46,723 nucleotides of DNA from contig NZ_LRRB01000314.1 of assembly GCF_001646865.1 (NCBI RefSeq), positions 1 to 46,723 of the forward strand, written 5' to 3'. Below, one piece after another: positions 8,420 through 17,296 of this stretch; within the stretch, counting starts at the first letter, position 1, and each line of letters starts with the position of its first letter. Under the pieces are notes generated by a model, which was given only the letters and a program-made list of their open reading frames with translations, did no database searches and was not told the DNA's origin. This DNA is from Aldersonia kunmingensis (GTDB taxonomy: Bacteria > Actinomycetota > Actinomycetes > Mycobacteriales > Mycobacteriaceae). The position numbers were made by a program, and so were the translations under genes.

Positions 8420-9534
8420 CGAACATTTCCGCACCGCCGAGCAGTGGCCCGGAGACCGACCACAAGCACACGCTTGCGGGCACTGTCGATTGGGATTTCG
8501 CGGCGAGCACCGGCGTGCGGTTGGCGCCGCGCGGTCCGCTGGCCTCCCGATACACCGCTGAGCAGGCCGTCGCGGAACTGAGCGAGGCCTCGGTGCGCGC
8601 CGAGGGGCCGGTGCGCGAGGTCACCCGCCTGGCCGACGGGCTGCCGATCCCGGCCGCGCAGATCGTGGACCGGCCGGGCTGGGTGCGGGCCGCCGCGCGC
8701 TCGATGGCCGAACTCACCAGCGTTGCGGCCAGGTCCGACGACGAATCCGCCGAATCGGATACCAGTGCGGCGGTTGCGAAGTTGGCGGGCAAACCCGCCG
8801 GACTGCAGGCCGGGGCGATGCTGGCGTTCGTCTCGACCGCGATCCTCGGCCAATACGACCCGTTCACCGGTGCCGACGGCACGCTGCTGTTGGTGGCCCC
8901 GAACATCGTTGCGGTCGAACGAACCCTGCGGGTGAAGCCGAGCGATTTCCGGCTCTGGGTATGCCTGCACGAGGTCACCCACCGCGTGCAGTTCTCCTCG
9001 TCGCCGTGGTTGGTCGATTACATGCAGAAGGCTGTTGGCGACCTGAGCGAAGTGACCGAAGAATCGTTCGGTGTCGTGCTCGGCCGACTCAACGAGGCGC
9101 TGCGCGAGCGCCGCCGCAACCCGGACGGTGATCCGGGGCAGGCCGGTCTGGTGGGCCTCCTGCGGGCGACGCAGGCTCCGGCTCAGCGCGACGCGCTCGA
9201 TCGCCTGCTTGTGCTCGGCACACTGCTCGAAGGGCACGCCGATCACGTCATGGACGCGGTCGGTCCGGCAGTCGTGCCGACGGTCGAGCAGATCCGCCAA
9301 TCCTTCGATGCGCGCCGCCGCCGCTCGGTGAGTCCGCTGCAGCGGCTGATGCGCGCGTTGCTCGGGATCGACGCGAAGATGGCGCAGTACGTCCGCGGCA
9401 AGGCATTTGTGGATGCCGTCGTGGACCGCGTGGGGATGGACGAGTTCAACTCCATCTGGACCGGCCCCGAAACACTGCCGCTGCCCAGCGAAATCGACGA
9501 GCCGGACAAATGGGTCGCGCGGGTACTGGGCTAG
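8416..9534 (+). CDS. zinc-dependent metalloprotease, DUF2342 type
   Basis: Zincin-like protein of 372 aa found across mycolate actinobacteria next to dacB and tilS (orthologue of Rv3626c by position and features). The HExxH zinc motif is HEVTH at residues 185-189, within WVCLHEVTHRVQF. The later GTLLEGHADHVMDAVG probably supplies the third ligand. It is mostly helical with no signal peptide. The family has been labelled as F420-biosynthesis associated from gene context, but its substrate is not established. The ATG at 8416 overlaps the dacB stop by four bases. Confidence 0.88.
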   Translation: MTNISAPPSSGPETDHKHTLAGTVDWDFAASTGVRLAPRGPLASRYTAEQAVAELSEASVRAEGPVREVTRLADGLPIPAAQIVDRPGWVRAAARSMAELTSVAARSDDESAESDTSAAVAKLAGKPAGLQAGAMLAFVSTAILGQYDPFTGADGTLLLVAPNIVAVERTLRVKPSDFRLWVCLHEVTHRVQFSSSPWLVDYMQKAVGDLSEVTEESFGVVLGRLNEALRERRRNPDGDPGQAGLVGLLRATQAPAQRDALDRLLVLGTLLEGHADHVMDAVGPAVVPTVEQIRQSFDARRRRSVSPLQRLMRALLGIDAKMAQYVRGKAFVDAVVDRVGMDEFNSIWTGPETLPLPSEIDEPDKWVARVLG

Positions 9535-9536
9535 CC

Positions 9537-10532
9537 GTGTTACCCGAGACGGCAGCGGTGCTCACCGTGCGCCGTGCGGTGCGGTCCTGGCTGGCCGATA
9601 CCGGTGTGTCCGCGCCGGTCGCGGTGGCGCTTTCCGGCGGCGCCGACTCGCTCGCGCTCACGGCCGCCGCCACCGTCGAGGCAGCACAGGTGCATGCGCT
9701 GATCGTCGACCACGGACTGCAGGCCGACTCGGCCGATGTTGCGGCGCGTGCCGAACGGGCGGCGCTCGGGCTGGGATGTGCGTCCGCTCGGGTGCTTCCG
9801 GTCAAGGTCAGTGGCGCAGGGGGACTGGAAGCCGCAGCGCGGGAAGCCCGGTACGCGGCACTACGCGCCGGTGTCGATCCGGGAATCCCGGTGCTGCTCG
9901 GCCATACCCTCGATGATCAGGCCGAGACGGTGCTGCTCGGGCTCGCGCGCGGATCGGGTGGCCGCTCGATTCACGGCATGCGCGCCTACGACCCACCCTG
10001 GGGACGCCCGCTGCTCGGTGTCCGGCGTGCGGATACGCGACAGATGTGCGCCGATCTGGACCTGCCGGTGTACGAGGATCCGCACAACAGCGCGCCCGAT
10101 TTTGTCCGAGCCCGGTTGCGCGGGGAGGTGCTGCCGCTGCTCGAACAGGTGCTCGGCGGCGGCGTCGCGGCCGCGCTCGCGCGCACCGGCGATCAACTGC
10201 GCGAGGACGATGATGCGCTCGACGCGATCACGGCCGAAGCATCCCGGCGGGCACACGCAGGCACTGATCTCGACACCGCTGTGCTCGCCGATGAACCGGC
10301 CGCATTGCGGCGGCGGATCATTCGGGCCTGGTTGCTCGACGGCGGTGCGCGAGCCGTCACCTCCAAGCATCTGCACGCCGTGGACGATCTTGTGATGAAG
10401 TGGCGAGGTCAAGGCGGTGTTGCAGTCGGGGGCGGGGCGCCCGGAGTCAGGTTGGTAGCCTCGCGCAGGCGTGGGAGGCTCACGCTCGAACGCCAAACCG
10501 AGGGATTCGAGCCTCCGGGGCGCGACACTTAG
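9537..10532 (+). CDS. tilS: tRNA(Ile)-lysidine synthase
   Basis: ATP-dependent enzyme that attaches lysine to C34 of the CAU-anticodon isoleucine tRNA, changing its decoding from AUG to AUA; essential in nearly all bacteria. The PP-loop SGGADS is at residues 33-38. GHTLDDQAETVLLGLARGSG and RPLL are the usual downstream active-site segments. At 331 aa it has the N-terminal catalytic domain and a short helical second domain (DQLREDDDALD), as in other actinobacteria. The GTG at 9537 follows the upstream stop directly; an ATG at 9510 would overlap the protease gene by 25 bases and is possible. Confidence 0.93.
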   Translation: MLPETAAVLTVRRAVRSWLADTGVSAPVAVALSGGADSLALTAAATVEAAQVHALIVDHGLQADSADVAARAERAALGLGCASARVLPVKVSGAGGLEAAAREARYAALRAGVDPGIPVLLGHTLDDQAETVLLGLARGSGGRSIHGMRAYDPPWGRPLLGVRRADTRQMCADLDLPVYEDPHNSAPDFVRARLRGEVLPLLEQVLGGGVAAALARTGDQLREDDDALDAITAEASRRAHAGTDLDTAVLADEPAALRRRIIRAWLLDGGARAVTSKHLHAVDDLVMKWRGQGGVAVGGGAPGVRLVASRRRGRLTLERQTEGFEPPGRDT

Positions 10533-10586
10533 ACGTGAGCACAGTTCCGGAATGGGACAAAGATCGACCGAAGGGATTCCGGGGAC

Positions 10587-11141
10587 GTGTACGAGGGCGA
10601 CATCGCTTCGGTCTTGCTGACCGAAGAACAGATTCAAACCCGAGTGGCCGAACTCGCCGAGGATGTCGCCAAGCGCTTCCCGGCCGGATCGCCCGAGGGT
10701 GACCTGCTGCTCGTCGGCGTCCTGAAGGGCGCGATCTTCTTCATGACCGACTTCGCGAAGGCGCTGCCAGTCCCGACCCAGATGGAATTCATGGCGGTCA
10801 GTTCGTACGGGTCGTCCACCTCGTCGTCGGGCGTGGTGCGCATCCTCAAGGACCTCGACAAGGACATTGCGGGCCGCAACGTCGTCATCGTCGAGGACAT
10901 CATCGACTCCGGCCTCACGCTGTCCTGGCTCAAGCGCAATCTGTCGAGCCGGCAGCCGGCCGCGCTCGAGGTCGTGACGCTGCTGCGCAAGCCCGATGCG
11001 GTGAAGGCCGACGTCGAGGTTGCCGCTGTCGGATTCGATATCCCCAACGAGTTCGTGGTCGGCTACGGCCTCGACTACGCCGAGCGTTACCGGGACCTGC
11101 CGTACATCGGCACGCTCGAGCCGAAGGTGTACGGCGGCTGA
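10587..11141 (+). CDS. hpt: hypoxanthine-guanine phosphoribosyltransferase
   Basis: Purine salvage enzyme that converts hypoxanthine or guanine with PRPP to IMP or GMP. The 184-aa protein contains the PRPP-binding motif [17 protein letters not shown], the flexible-loop segment [18 protein letters not shown] and the base-recognition segment [22 protein letters not shown] (given in two parts in the protein). These closely match mycobacterial Hpt. It starts at a GTG with GGGGA five bases upstream. The tilS-hpt order is conserved. It is convergent with the small minus-strand gene at 11154, with only 12 bases between them and no obvious terminator. Confidence 0.95.
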   Translation: MYEGDIASVLLTEEQIQTRVAELAEDVAKRFPAGSPEGDLLLVGVLKGAIFFMTDFAKALPVPTQMEFMAVSSYGSSTSSSGVVRILKDLDKDIAGRNVVIVEDIIDSGLTLSWLKRNLSSRQPAALEVVTLLRKPDAVKADVEVAAVGFDIPNEFVVGYGLDYAERYRDLPYIGTLEPKVYGG

Positions 11142-11153
11142 GCGCTCCGCTGA

Positions 11154-11393
11154 TCAGACGTTGGTGATTTCGTCGGTGTTGCGGAACACCAAGCGGCCAT
11201 CGTCGAGGGCGACGCCCCACTGCCGCTGCGCCGCCCACGTCCGGCCGAGACCGGGGGCGTCGGTCGAGGAACCGAAGTCCTCGACGATCGTGCCCTCGAA
11301 CTTGTCCGTTCCCGATTCGCCGATGACCACCGTGCTGACCCGATCGCCTACGTGGAATCCCGCCTCCTTGGCGGGCCGTTCGCTGCCGGTCAT
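11154..11393 (-). CDS. small hypothetical protein (SH3/KOW-like)
   Basis: Protein of 79 aa, predicted to be soluble and all-beta. The layout GFHVGDRVSTVVIGESG, KFEGTIVEDFG, then QWGVALDDGRLVFRNTDEI resembles a small SH3/KOW-type barrel, but I cannot assign a family. The ATG at 11393 lies 26 bases after the cyclase stop on the same strand, so it is probably the last gene of the kinase-cyclase group. Upstream in-frame codons would run into the cyclase gene and give a low-complexity Arg-rich extension, so they were not used. Confidence 0.6.
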   Translation of the reverse strand: MTGSERPAKEAGFHVGDRVSTVVIGESGTDKFEGTIVEDFGSSTDAPGLGRTWAAQRQWGVALDDGRLVFRNTDEITNV

Positions 11394-11419
11394 GTTCAAA
11401 CCGTAAGCGCGCGGTGAGG

Positions 11420-12139
11420 TTACCGGCGGGTCTTCGGAGGCATCAATCCGAACACGGTCGCCGGCGAACCCGTCCCACCTGCGGTTATCAAACCGCCTGC
11501 GAGCACCCACGCACCTGATTCCGGCAGTGCCGCAAGCCCGCTCAGGCATTCCAGGCTGATCCGGTGCTCGCGGTAGAGCAGCTTCGAGACGGTGTAGTCG
11601 GCGTCGATGCCGATGTCCGGACCGAACGTGTCGGTGCCGAGCGCGCCCTGGCGATGCAGCCGGCCGGTGTCGAGCAGCCAGCGGACCGCCTCGATCGAGA
11701 AGCCCGGCTGATGCATCGCGCCCGCGTCATCGAGGTTCGCGAACTCGTGCGTGCCCCACCGGGATTCCCAGCCGGTCCAGGCGATCACCGCGGCGCCCGG
11801 TGGAATCGGGCCGCGCCGCTCCTCCCAGTCGTGTAGGTCAGCCACGGTCACCGCGTAGTCAGGGTCGGCCGCGGCGGCAGCACGCACGTCGATCTTGACC
11901 GCCGGCCGAAGCAGGTCATCGGGGTCCAGCTCATCCGCGCTGCAACCGTGCGGATCGAAATGCGCGGGCGCGCCCCAGTGCGTCCCGCTGTGCTCGCCGA
12001 TGGTCAGCCGGCGCAGCAGGTAGCCGTGCTCGGCCAGGGTGGCGATCTCGGTCAGCTCGGGTGCCGGGTCGCCGGGGAAAACACTCGTCGTCGCCGGGTC
12101 GAGGACGTGCGACAGGCTGATCACCTGCCATGGCGCCAT
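11420..12139 (-). CDS. cyclase-family (KynB-like) hydrolase
   Basis: 239-aa member of the cyclase/kynurenine-formamidase metal hydrolase family. The signature HSGTHWGAPAHF spans residues 50-61, with H50, H54 and H60 at the same positions as in bacterial KynB. The usual metal-binding Asp at position 56 is Gly here. The core strands, SLSHVLDP at the start and GAAVIAWTGW in the middle, are intact, so the gene does not look decayed. The start ATG lies one base after the stop of the membrane kinase gene, so the two are tightly coupled. Whether it hydrolyses N-formylkynurenine or something else cannot be told; the missing ligand argues for a different activity. Confidence 0.8.
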   Translation of the reverse strand: MAPWQVISLSHVLDPATTSVFPGDPAPELTEIATLAEHGYLLRRLTIGEHSGTHWGAPAHFDPHGCSADELDPDDLLRPAVKIDVRAAAAADPDYAVTVADLHDWEERRGPIPPGAAVIAWTGWESRWGTHEFANLDDAGAMHQPGFSIEAVRWLLDTGRLHRQGALGTDTFGPDIGIDADYTVSKLLYREHRISLECLSGLAALPESGAWVLAGGLITAGGTGSPATVFGLMPPKTRR

Positions 12140-12140
12140 G

Positions 12141-14579
12141 TCAGCGTCCGCCCGCGACGACGCGTTCGAGCGCGCGCAGATCCTCCTCGAGCATCCGGAA
12201 CAGTCGGTACGCGCCGACGAAGGCGAGAATGCCCAGCACGCATAGCACCCGAACCGCCACGATCACGGACGGTATGTCGTCGGGCGCGATGAAGGTGACA
12301 CCGGCAACGCCGAGCAGCGGCACCGACGCGGCGACTGCGAGATAGAAATTGCTGCGCCGGTCGAGCCCACGCAGCTGGAGTGCGTCGGTCTCGGTCGGTT
12401 TGCTCTGCTGGAGAAAGATCGGATAGACGCTGCGGACTAAAAAGAATGTGACCAGGAAGAAGGGATAGGCAACCGCGATCGCACCGCACACCACCAGCGA
12501 GCCGAAAATATGCAGGTAAGCGCCGGCCGGTACGTCACCGGGCACCAGTTGCAGCGAAATCGGGAACGTCAAGCCTGCAAGGATCCAGGCGCCAAAGGCA
12601 ATCCACACGATCCGGTCGGTAGCCAACAGTGTGTCGCTCCGCGCCTGAGCAAGTGTTTGCTCGTCGTACACACGACCCTTGCGTAGCCCGCGTGGCACGC
12701 TGATCACACGTCTGGCCACGTAGACCATCAGCGCTCCCGCGAGCGGGAATAAGAGCACGTTGACGAATGCGGTGACAGTCTGAAATTCGCTCTGCGCGTC
12801 CTCGGAGAGCTTGCTGATGATCAGCGTCTGGTTGTGATAGATGTTGTAAACGCTCGCGAGCGCGTTCGGGACGCCAATCGCTAGCGCAACGATCGGGAAT
12901 ACGTACGGCCGCAACTTCAGCCGCCAACTGCCCGGCGGCGGATCCACGAGGTCGCGCGCCCGCGCATCGAGGCATAGCTCGAACTGCTGGGCGAGTTCAG
13001 CGGCGCTGGCCCAGCGGTCGTCGGGATTGGGCGCGAGCGCCGTTGTCAGCACCCGGGACAACGCGGCGGGGCAGTCTTCGGGCAGCTGGGAGAGCGCCGC
13101 GGGGCCGATCCCGTCCGCGCGGTTGGCCAGCATCGCGTCTATCACCGTGTCATCGCTGCCCGCAGCCCCGTCGTCGCCGAACGGCTTGTTGCCGGTGAGC
13201 AGCTCCCACAGCACCACCCCGAGCGCGAAGATGTCGCTGCGCGTATCGAGGTCGGCCGGGGTGTCGGCGCGGTCGGTGTGGCACGCGGCGAGCTGCTCCG
13301 GGGACATGTAGGACAGGGATCCACCGAAGTAGGCGACGGGACTCGTACCGGCGACGGTGCGGCTGTAGCTGATATTGAAGTCGGCGAGCTTCGGCACGCC
13401 CTCGGAGGTGAGCAGGATGTTCGCCGGCTTCACATCGCGGTGCAGCACGCCGTGCCGGCCGGCGTATTCGAGCGCCTCGGCGAGCCGGCGGCCCAGCCAG
13501 GCGACGGTCTCGGGCCAACTCAGACCCGCGATCTCGGCGCGCACACTCGAATCGCTGGGCCGGATCTCGCCCTTCTCCTCCATCGCGGCATCCACCGCGT
13601 CGAGCAGCAGTTGGCCATTGCGCTGCTCGGGCGGCGTCGCGCGGACCCAGCGCAGCGCGCCGAGCAACGTACCGCCCGGCAGGAACTGCATGTAGAGCAA
13701 GCGCAGGCGACGCTCGGGCAGCACCCGCTGATCGAAGACCCGCACGATGTAGTCGTGGTCGAGCCGGGCCAGGGTCTGCGGCTCGGTGCCGTGGTCGGCG
13801 GATACCTTGACCGCGACCAGTCGCTGCATCGAGCGTTGCCGGGCGAGGAACACGCGCGCGAACGCGCCCGCGCCGAGGACCGTGAGCAGGTCGAAATCGT
13901 CAACCGATTGCCCGACGTCGACAGACTCCAGCGGATGCTCGATATCGGGCTCGGACAACACCCCGCCTGCGCGTGTGGCCGTGCGGGTTAGGTCGGCCGA
14001 GGGAGCGAGCGTCGGGTTTGCGGCCATGGTGGCGGCGCCGCCCAAGGCTGCCGTGGCGGCGCCGCCCATCGCCCTGGTGACTGTCTGGTCGGTGGCGTCG
14101 GCGCCGTCCACTGCCATCGTTGCCGTACCGTCCATCGCCATGTTCATGGTGGCCGTGCCGTCCACGTCTACGCGGCGGGTACTCGGATCGGGTTCCTCGA
14201 CATTCAGCAGCTTGGCCAACTCGGTCGCCTGCGCCGGGTACTCGCGCAGATAGGCGTCGGGATCGATGCGCTCGCCGCTGTGCCGTCGGATCACGAACTC
14301 TTCGTAGACCAGATCGGCGGGCAGCGTGGAGGGTTCCAGATCGGAAAACTCGGCGCAGTAGTCGGCGAGGCGCTTGCGCGTACCCGCCTGCAGCCAGCGG
14401 TGCTGCAGGTCGACGCGAATCAGGTCGATGAGCGCCTCGGTAGCGCCCGGGCCAGGCGGCAGGAACTCGTGCAGATCCGGCGGAGTATCGGCATCCGCCC
14501 AGGCGCGCGCGAACGAAGCGACGGGGTCGTCGTACGACCGGGTTCGCTTCGATCCGGGGGCAGCGCCGCCTGCGGTCAT
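12141..14579 (-). CDS. membrane-anchored Ser/Thr protein kinase A
   Basis: Large kinase of 812 aa. Residues 1-130 are helical and resemble the N-terminal extension common in planctomycete kinases (VDLQHRWLQAG, then FVIRRHSGERIDPDAYL). Residues 140-188 are a Met/Ala/Gly/Thr repeat linker. The kinase domain is about 228-540: glycine loop GAGAFARV (236-243), Lys258, HRDVKPAN (380-387), and D400-F-N402 where DFG is usual, then MSPEQ. There is an insert of about 50 residues after the hinge. Residues 557-792 hold six membrane helices and the chain ends in a short amphipathic tail. It is closely paralogous to kinase B at 20761-22659. It heads a minus-strand operon with the cyclase gene. Its signal and targets are unknown. 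Confidence 0.9.
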   Translation of the reverse strand: MTAGGAAPGSKRTRSYDDPVASFARAWADADTPPDLHEFLPPGPGATEALIDLIRVDLQHRWLQAGTRKRLADYCAEFSDLEPSTLPADLVYEEFVIRRHSGERIDPDAYLREYPAQATELAKLLNVEEPDPSTRRVDVDGTATMNMAMDGTATMAVDGADATDQTVTRAMGGAATAALGGAATMAANPTLAPSADLTRTATRAGGVLSEPDIEHPLESVDVGQSVDDFDLLTVLGAGAFARVFLARQRSMQRLVAVKVSADHGTEPQTLARLDHDYIVRVFDQRVLPERRLRLLYMQFLPGGTLLGALRWVRATPPEQRNGQLLLDAVDAAMEEKGEIRPSDSSVRAEIAGLSWPETVAWLGRRLAEALEYAGRHGVLHRDVKPANILLTSEGVPKLADFNISYSRTVAGTSPVAYFGGSLSYMSPEQLAACHTDRADTPADLDTRSDIFALGVVLWELLTGNKPFGDDGAAGSDDTVIDAMLANRADGIGPAALSQLPEDCPAALSRVLTTALAPNPDDRWASAAELAQQFELCLDARARDLVDPPPGSWRLKLRPYVFPIVALAIGVPNALASVYNIYHNQTLIISKLSEDAQSEFQTVTAFVNVLLFPLAGALMVYVARRVISVPRGLRKGRVYDEQTLAQARSDTLLATDRIVWIAFGAWILAGLTFPISLQLVPGDVPAGAYLHIFGSLVVCGAIAVAYPFFLVTFFLVRSVYPIFLQQSKPTETDALQLRGLDRRSNFYLAVAASVPLLGVAGVTFIAPDDIPSVIVAVRVLCVLGILAFVGAYRLFRMLEEDLRALERVVAGGR

Positions 14580-14802
14580 GTCAATCGGTTGACTCCGGGT
14601 GGTTGGGGTTTTTCCGGACTACGGTGCTGGGCCCGGTGCCGGTTCGATTTGCGGACACCTTTGCGCGGCGCTCGTAGAGCCGGGCTAGGACGGACATGGC
14701 CGATGATAGTCGCCGCAACCTATCGGCATCGGCTGTCCGATACACGCGGATCGCGAGCGAATCCGCCGGTAGCGGGGGGGTTTCGGGTGGATACTCGTCG
14801 GT

Positions 14803-16188
14803 ATGAAGCAGCGCTCGGCACGGGCGCCGTGGCTGGACGATGAGTCCTTCACCGCGGTCGCGATCGCCAACGCGGTGCGTACCGGACGCTGCGCGCCCGG
14901 CGATCCCGTCCGCGCTTCGCTTGACGCCATCGGCCGGCTCGACCCGGAAATCGGCGCTTTCGCGTGCGTCCGCTATCACCGGGCACTCGCCGAGGCCGAC
15001 GCTCTGAGTTCTCGCCCGGACCTGGGCGACCTCCCGCTGGCCGGGGTCCCGATCGCGATCAAGGACAACATCGAGGTTGAAGGCGAGGTTATGCAGGCCG
15101 GCACGCGGGCCGGTGCGCCGCCGATCGAGGAGTCCGATCATCCGGTGGTCGCCCGGTTGCGCGCGGCCGGGGCAGTGGTGGTCGGACAGACCACCATGTG
15201 CGAACTCGCCGCGTGGCCGTTCACCGACTCGCCCGGACATGTCACACGCAACCCGTGGAATCTCGAGCGGACTGCCGGTGGTTCGTCGGGTGGCGCCGCT
15301 GCGGCGGTGGCTGCCGGCATGGTGCCGGTCGCGCACGGCAACGACGGATTCGGCTCGGTGCGGGTGCCGGCGGCGTGCTGCGGACTGTTCGGCATCAAAC
15401 CCGGCCGGGGCGTGGTGCCCTCGCAGATCGGACTCGACTCGTGGTCGGGCCAGGCGGAGAACGGTGTGCTGAGCACCTCGGTGGCAGATGCTGCGCTCGT
15501 GCTCGCGGTGATGGCGGACGAGCCGGATCTGTCGCGGGTGCGCCGGGCGAAGCCCCTGCGAATAGGGCTGTCGACGGCGAGCGTGTCACCGCTGGTGCGA
15601 GTCGATCAGGAGTGGGCGCGGGCGGCGCGCACGGCGGCGACGGTGCTGGGCGATGTCGGGCACGATGTGCGGACGGTCGATGTGCCGTACCCGAAAGTGC
15701 CGGTCGCGGCAGTCTCGAGGTGGCTTGCCAACGCCGCCAAGGATATTGCCGAGTTGGACCGCAAGCTGGTCCAGCCGCGCAACCGTTGGCATGCGGCGCT
15801 CGGGCGTGCCGTGCAGCGGGCCGGGTTGGTGCGGAAGTCCGATGTCGATGACATCGAGCAAGCGATGTTCGCGTTGTTCGCCGATATCGATCTACTGATC
15901 ACGCCGACACTGGCCAAGCCGCCTTCGGCGGCAGCTGCGTGGAGTGAGCGGTCCTGGTTTTCCAACGTCGTTGCCGGGATCGGCTATGCACCGCTCGCCG
16001 GCACCTGGAATCTGCTCGGCTGGCCCGGGGCGAGCGTGCCGGTGGGTATGCATACCGTGTCGCGGACACCGGTAGCGGCACAAATCATCGCCAAGCCCGG
16101 CCGCGAGCGCGACATTCTCGCGATCGCCCGGCAGATCGAGAGCCGTCGGCCGTGGCGGTCGAGGGCGCCGCGGATGCTTGTGCCGTGA
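14803..16188 (+). CDS. amidase (amidase-signature family)
   Basis: Soluble 461-aa enzyme of the Ser-cisSer-Lys amidase family, hydrolysing an amide to acid and ammonia. The triad is Lys87 in GVPIAIKDNI, cis-Ser in the GGSSGG motif (159-164), and nucleophile Ser185 in DGFGSVRVPA. A GatA role is unlikely because no gatB or gatC is nearby and this stand-alone amidase form is common. The physiological substrate is unknown. The ATG lacks a ribosome site and lies seven bases after a GATACT -10-like box (14790-14795), suggesting a leaderless transcript. A LysR gene follows on the same strand. Confidence 0.9.
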   Translation: MKQRSARAPWLDDESFTAVAIANAVRTGRCAPGDPVRASLDAIGRLDPEIGAFACVRYHRALAEADALSSRPDLGDLPLAGVPIAIKDNIEVEGEVMQAGTRAGAPPIEESDHPVVARLRAAGAVVVGQTTMCELAAWPFTDSPGHVTRNPWNLERTAGGSSGGAAAAVAAGMVPVAHGNDGFGSVRVPAACCGLFGIKPGRGVVPSQIGLDSWSGQAENGVLSTSVADAALVLAVMADEPDLSRVRRAKPLRIGLSTASVSPLVRVDQEWARAARTAATVLGDVGHDVRTVDVPYPKVPVAAVSRWLANAAKDIAELDRKLVQPRNRWHAALGRAVQRAGLVRKSDVDDIEQAMFALFADIDLLITPTLAKPPSAAAAWSERSWFSNVVAGIGYAPLAGTWNLLGWPGASVPVGMHTVSRTPVAAQIIAKPGRERDILAIARQIESRRPWRSRAPRMLVP

Positions 16189-16258
16189 CGCTGTCGCATC
16201 AAGATGAACGGTGGGTGCTTGCGTGGCGCATGTAGGCCATCTCTGATAGCACCATTAC

Positions 16259-17140
16259 ATGGAGCCCAGCCTGCGCGACCTGCGGTATTTCGTTGCCGTA
16301 GCTGATCGGCTGCACTTCACCAGGGCGGCGGCCGACCTCCAGATCGGCCAACCCACGCTGTCGCGCCAGATCAGGCAGCTCGAGAAGCAGCTCGGGACGG
16401 TGCTGTTCGACCGCAACCAGCGGTCGGTCGCGCTGACCGTCGCCGGCCGTGAGCTGCTGAAGGGCGCGCGCCAGATTCTCGACCAGTGGGAGAAGACGCG
16501 CGCCGCGCTCGTACCCGCGGCCGATGGGATCCGGCTCGGCATGATGTACAACCACGAGTTCGGTCTGCTGGAGGTGATGGAGCAGCGCAGTTCCAGCCCG
16601 ATTGTCGTGTACTCGTCCACCTACATCGACCCCTCGGTCGGGCTGGACAGCCGCAAGGCCGATGTGTCGATCGTGCTGCTGCCGCTCGCCGACTCGGATG
16701 CCTATCGCTGGCGCAAAGTGCGAGTCGAACACCGCTGGGCCCTGCTGCCGCTAGCGCATCCGCTCGCGAGCCGATCCGAGCTGAATTTCGCCGATATCGC
16801 CGACGAGGCTTTCGTCGCACTACCCGAACCGGCCGGGGTGCTGCGCGACTACTGGGTCGGCAACGACATGCGGGAAGGCACGCGGGCGAATATCACCGGT
16901 GTGGCGTCGACCGCGGATGAGCGGGTCGAGGCGGTGGAACTCGGACTCGGCATCGCTCTGTTGCCGGAATTCGCGATCCCACCGCATCGCTGGCCCGGCA
17001 CGGTGTTGCGCCGCGTGGTGGATCTGCCGCCCGCCGATCTCGTGCTGGCCTGGCGCGCCGACGACGACCGCCCGTCGATCAAGCAGTTCATCGACGAGGT
17101 CTACCGCCACGAGGACGACGCGGAGTTCTTCCCGGCGTAG
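16259..17140 (+). CDS. LysR-family transcriptional regulator
   Basis: 293-aa LysR regulator. The N-terminal winged helix-turn-helix covers residues 4-65, with the typical RDLRYFVAVADRLHFTRAAADL and QPTLSRQIRQLEKQLGTVLFDR (each continuous in the protein). The C-terminal periplasmic-binding-like effector domain follows, with HPLASRSELNFADIAD and EAVELGLGIALLPEFA. It lies 70 bases after the amidase gene on the same strand, so it may regulate that gene or be co-transcribed; most LysR genes are divergent from their target, which leaves this open. A GATAGC box ends eight bases before the ATG and there is no ribosome site, so the transcript may be leaderless. Confidence 0.93.
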   Translation: MEPSLRDLRYFVAVADRLHFTRAAADLQIGQPTLSRQIRQLEKQLGTVLFDRNQRSVALTVAGRELLKGARQILDQWEKTRAALVPAADGIRLGMMYNHEFGLLEVMEQRSSSPIVVYSSTYIDPSVGLDSRKADVSIVLLPLADSDAYRWRKVRVEHRWALLPLAHPLASRSELNFADIADEAFVALPEPAGVLRDYWVGNDMREGTRANITGVASTADERVEAVELGLGIALLPEFAIPPHRWPGTVLRRVVDLPPADLVLAWRADDDRPSIKQFIDEVYRHEDDAEFFPA

Positions 17141-17296
17141 GGCTTTCGCGCGCAAGGTCCAGCTTCGAGTAGCGCACGGTGGCGTGCCTGCGCCCGGACG
17201 GGCGCCGCATGAAACCGCTGCGTGTTGGCGTGCGTCAAATTCCGTGGCGATGTTTCTTGGTTAAGGGGGGCCTGAATATTCCGATGGGAACTGGCG

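Noticed and set aside
10400-10702. Possible extra start (GTG 10535) before hpt
   Set aside because: It is in another frame from hpt and gives an Arg-rich peptide; the hpt GTG at 10587 has its own ribosome site.
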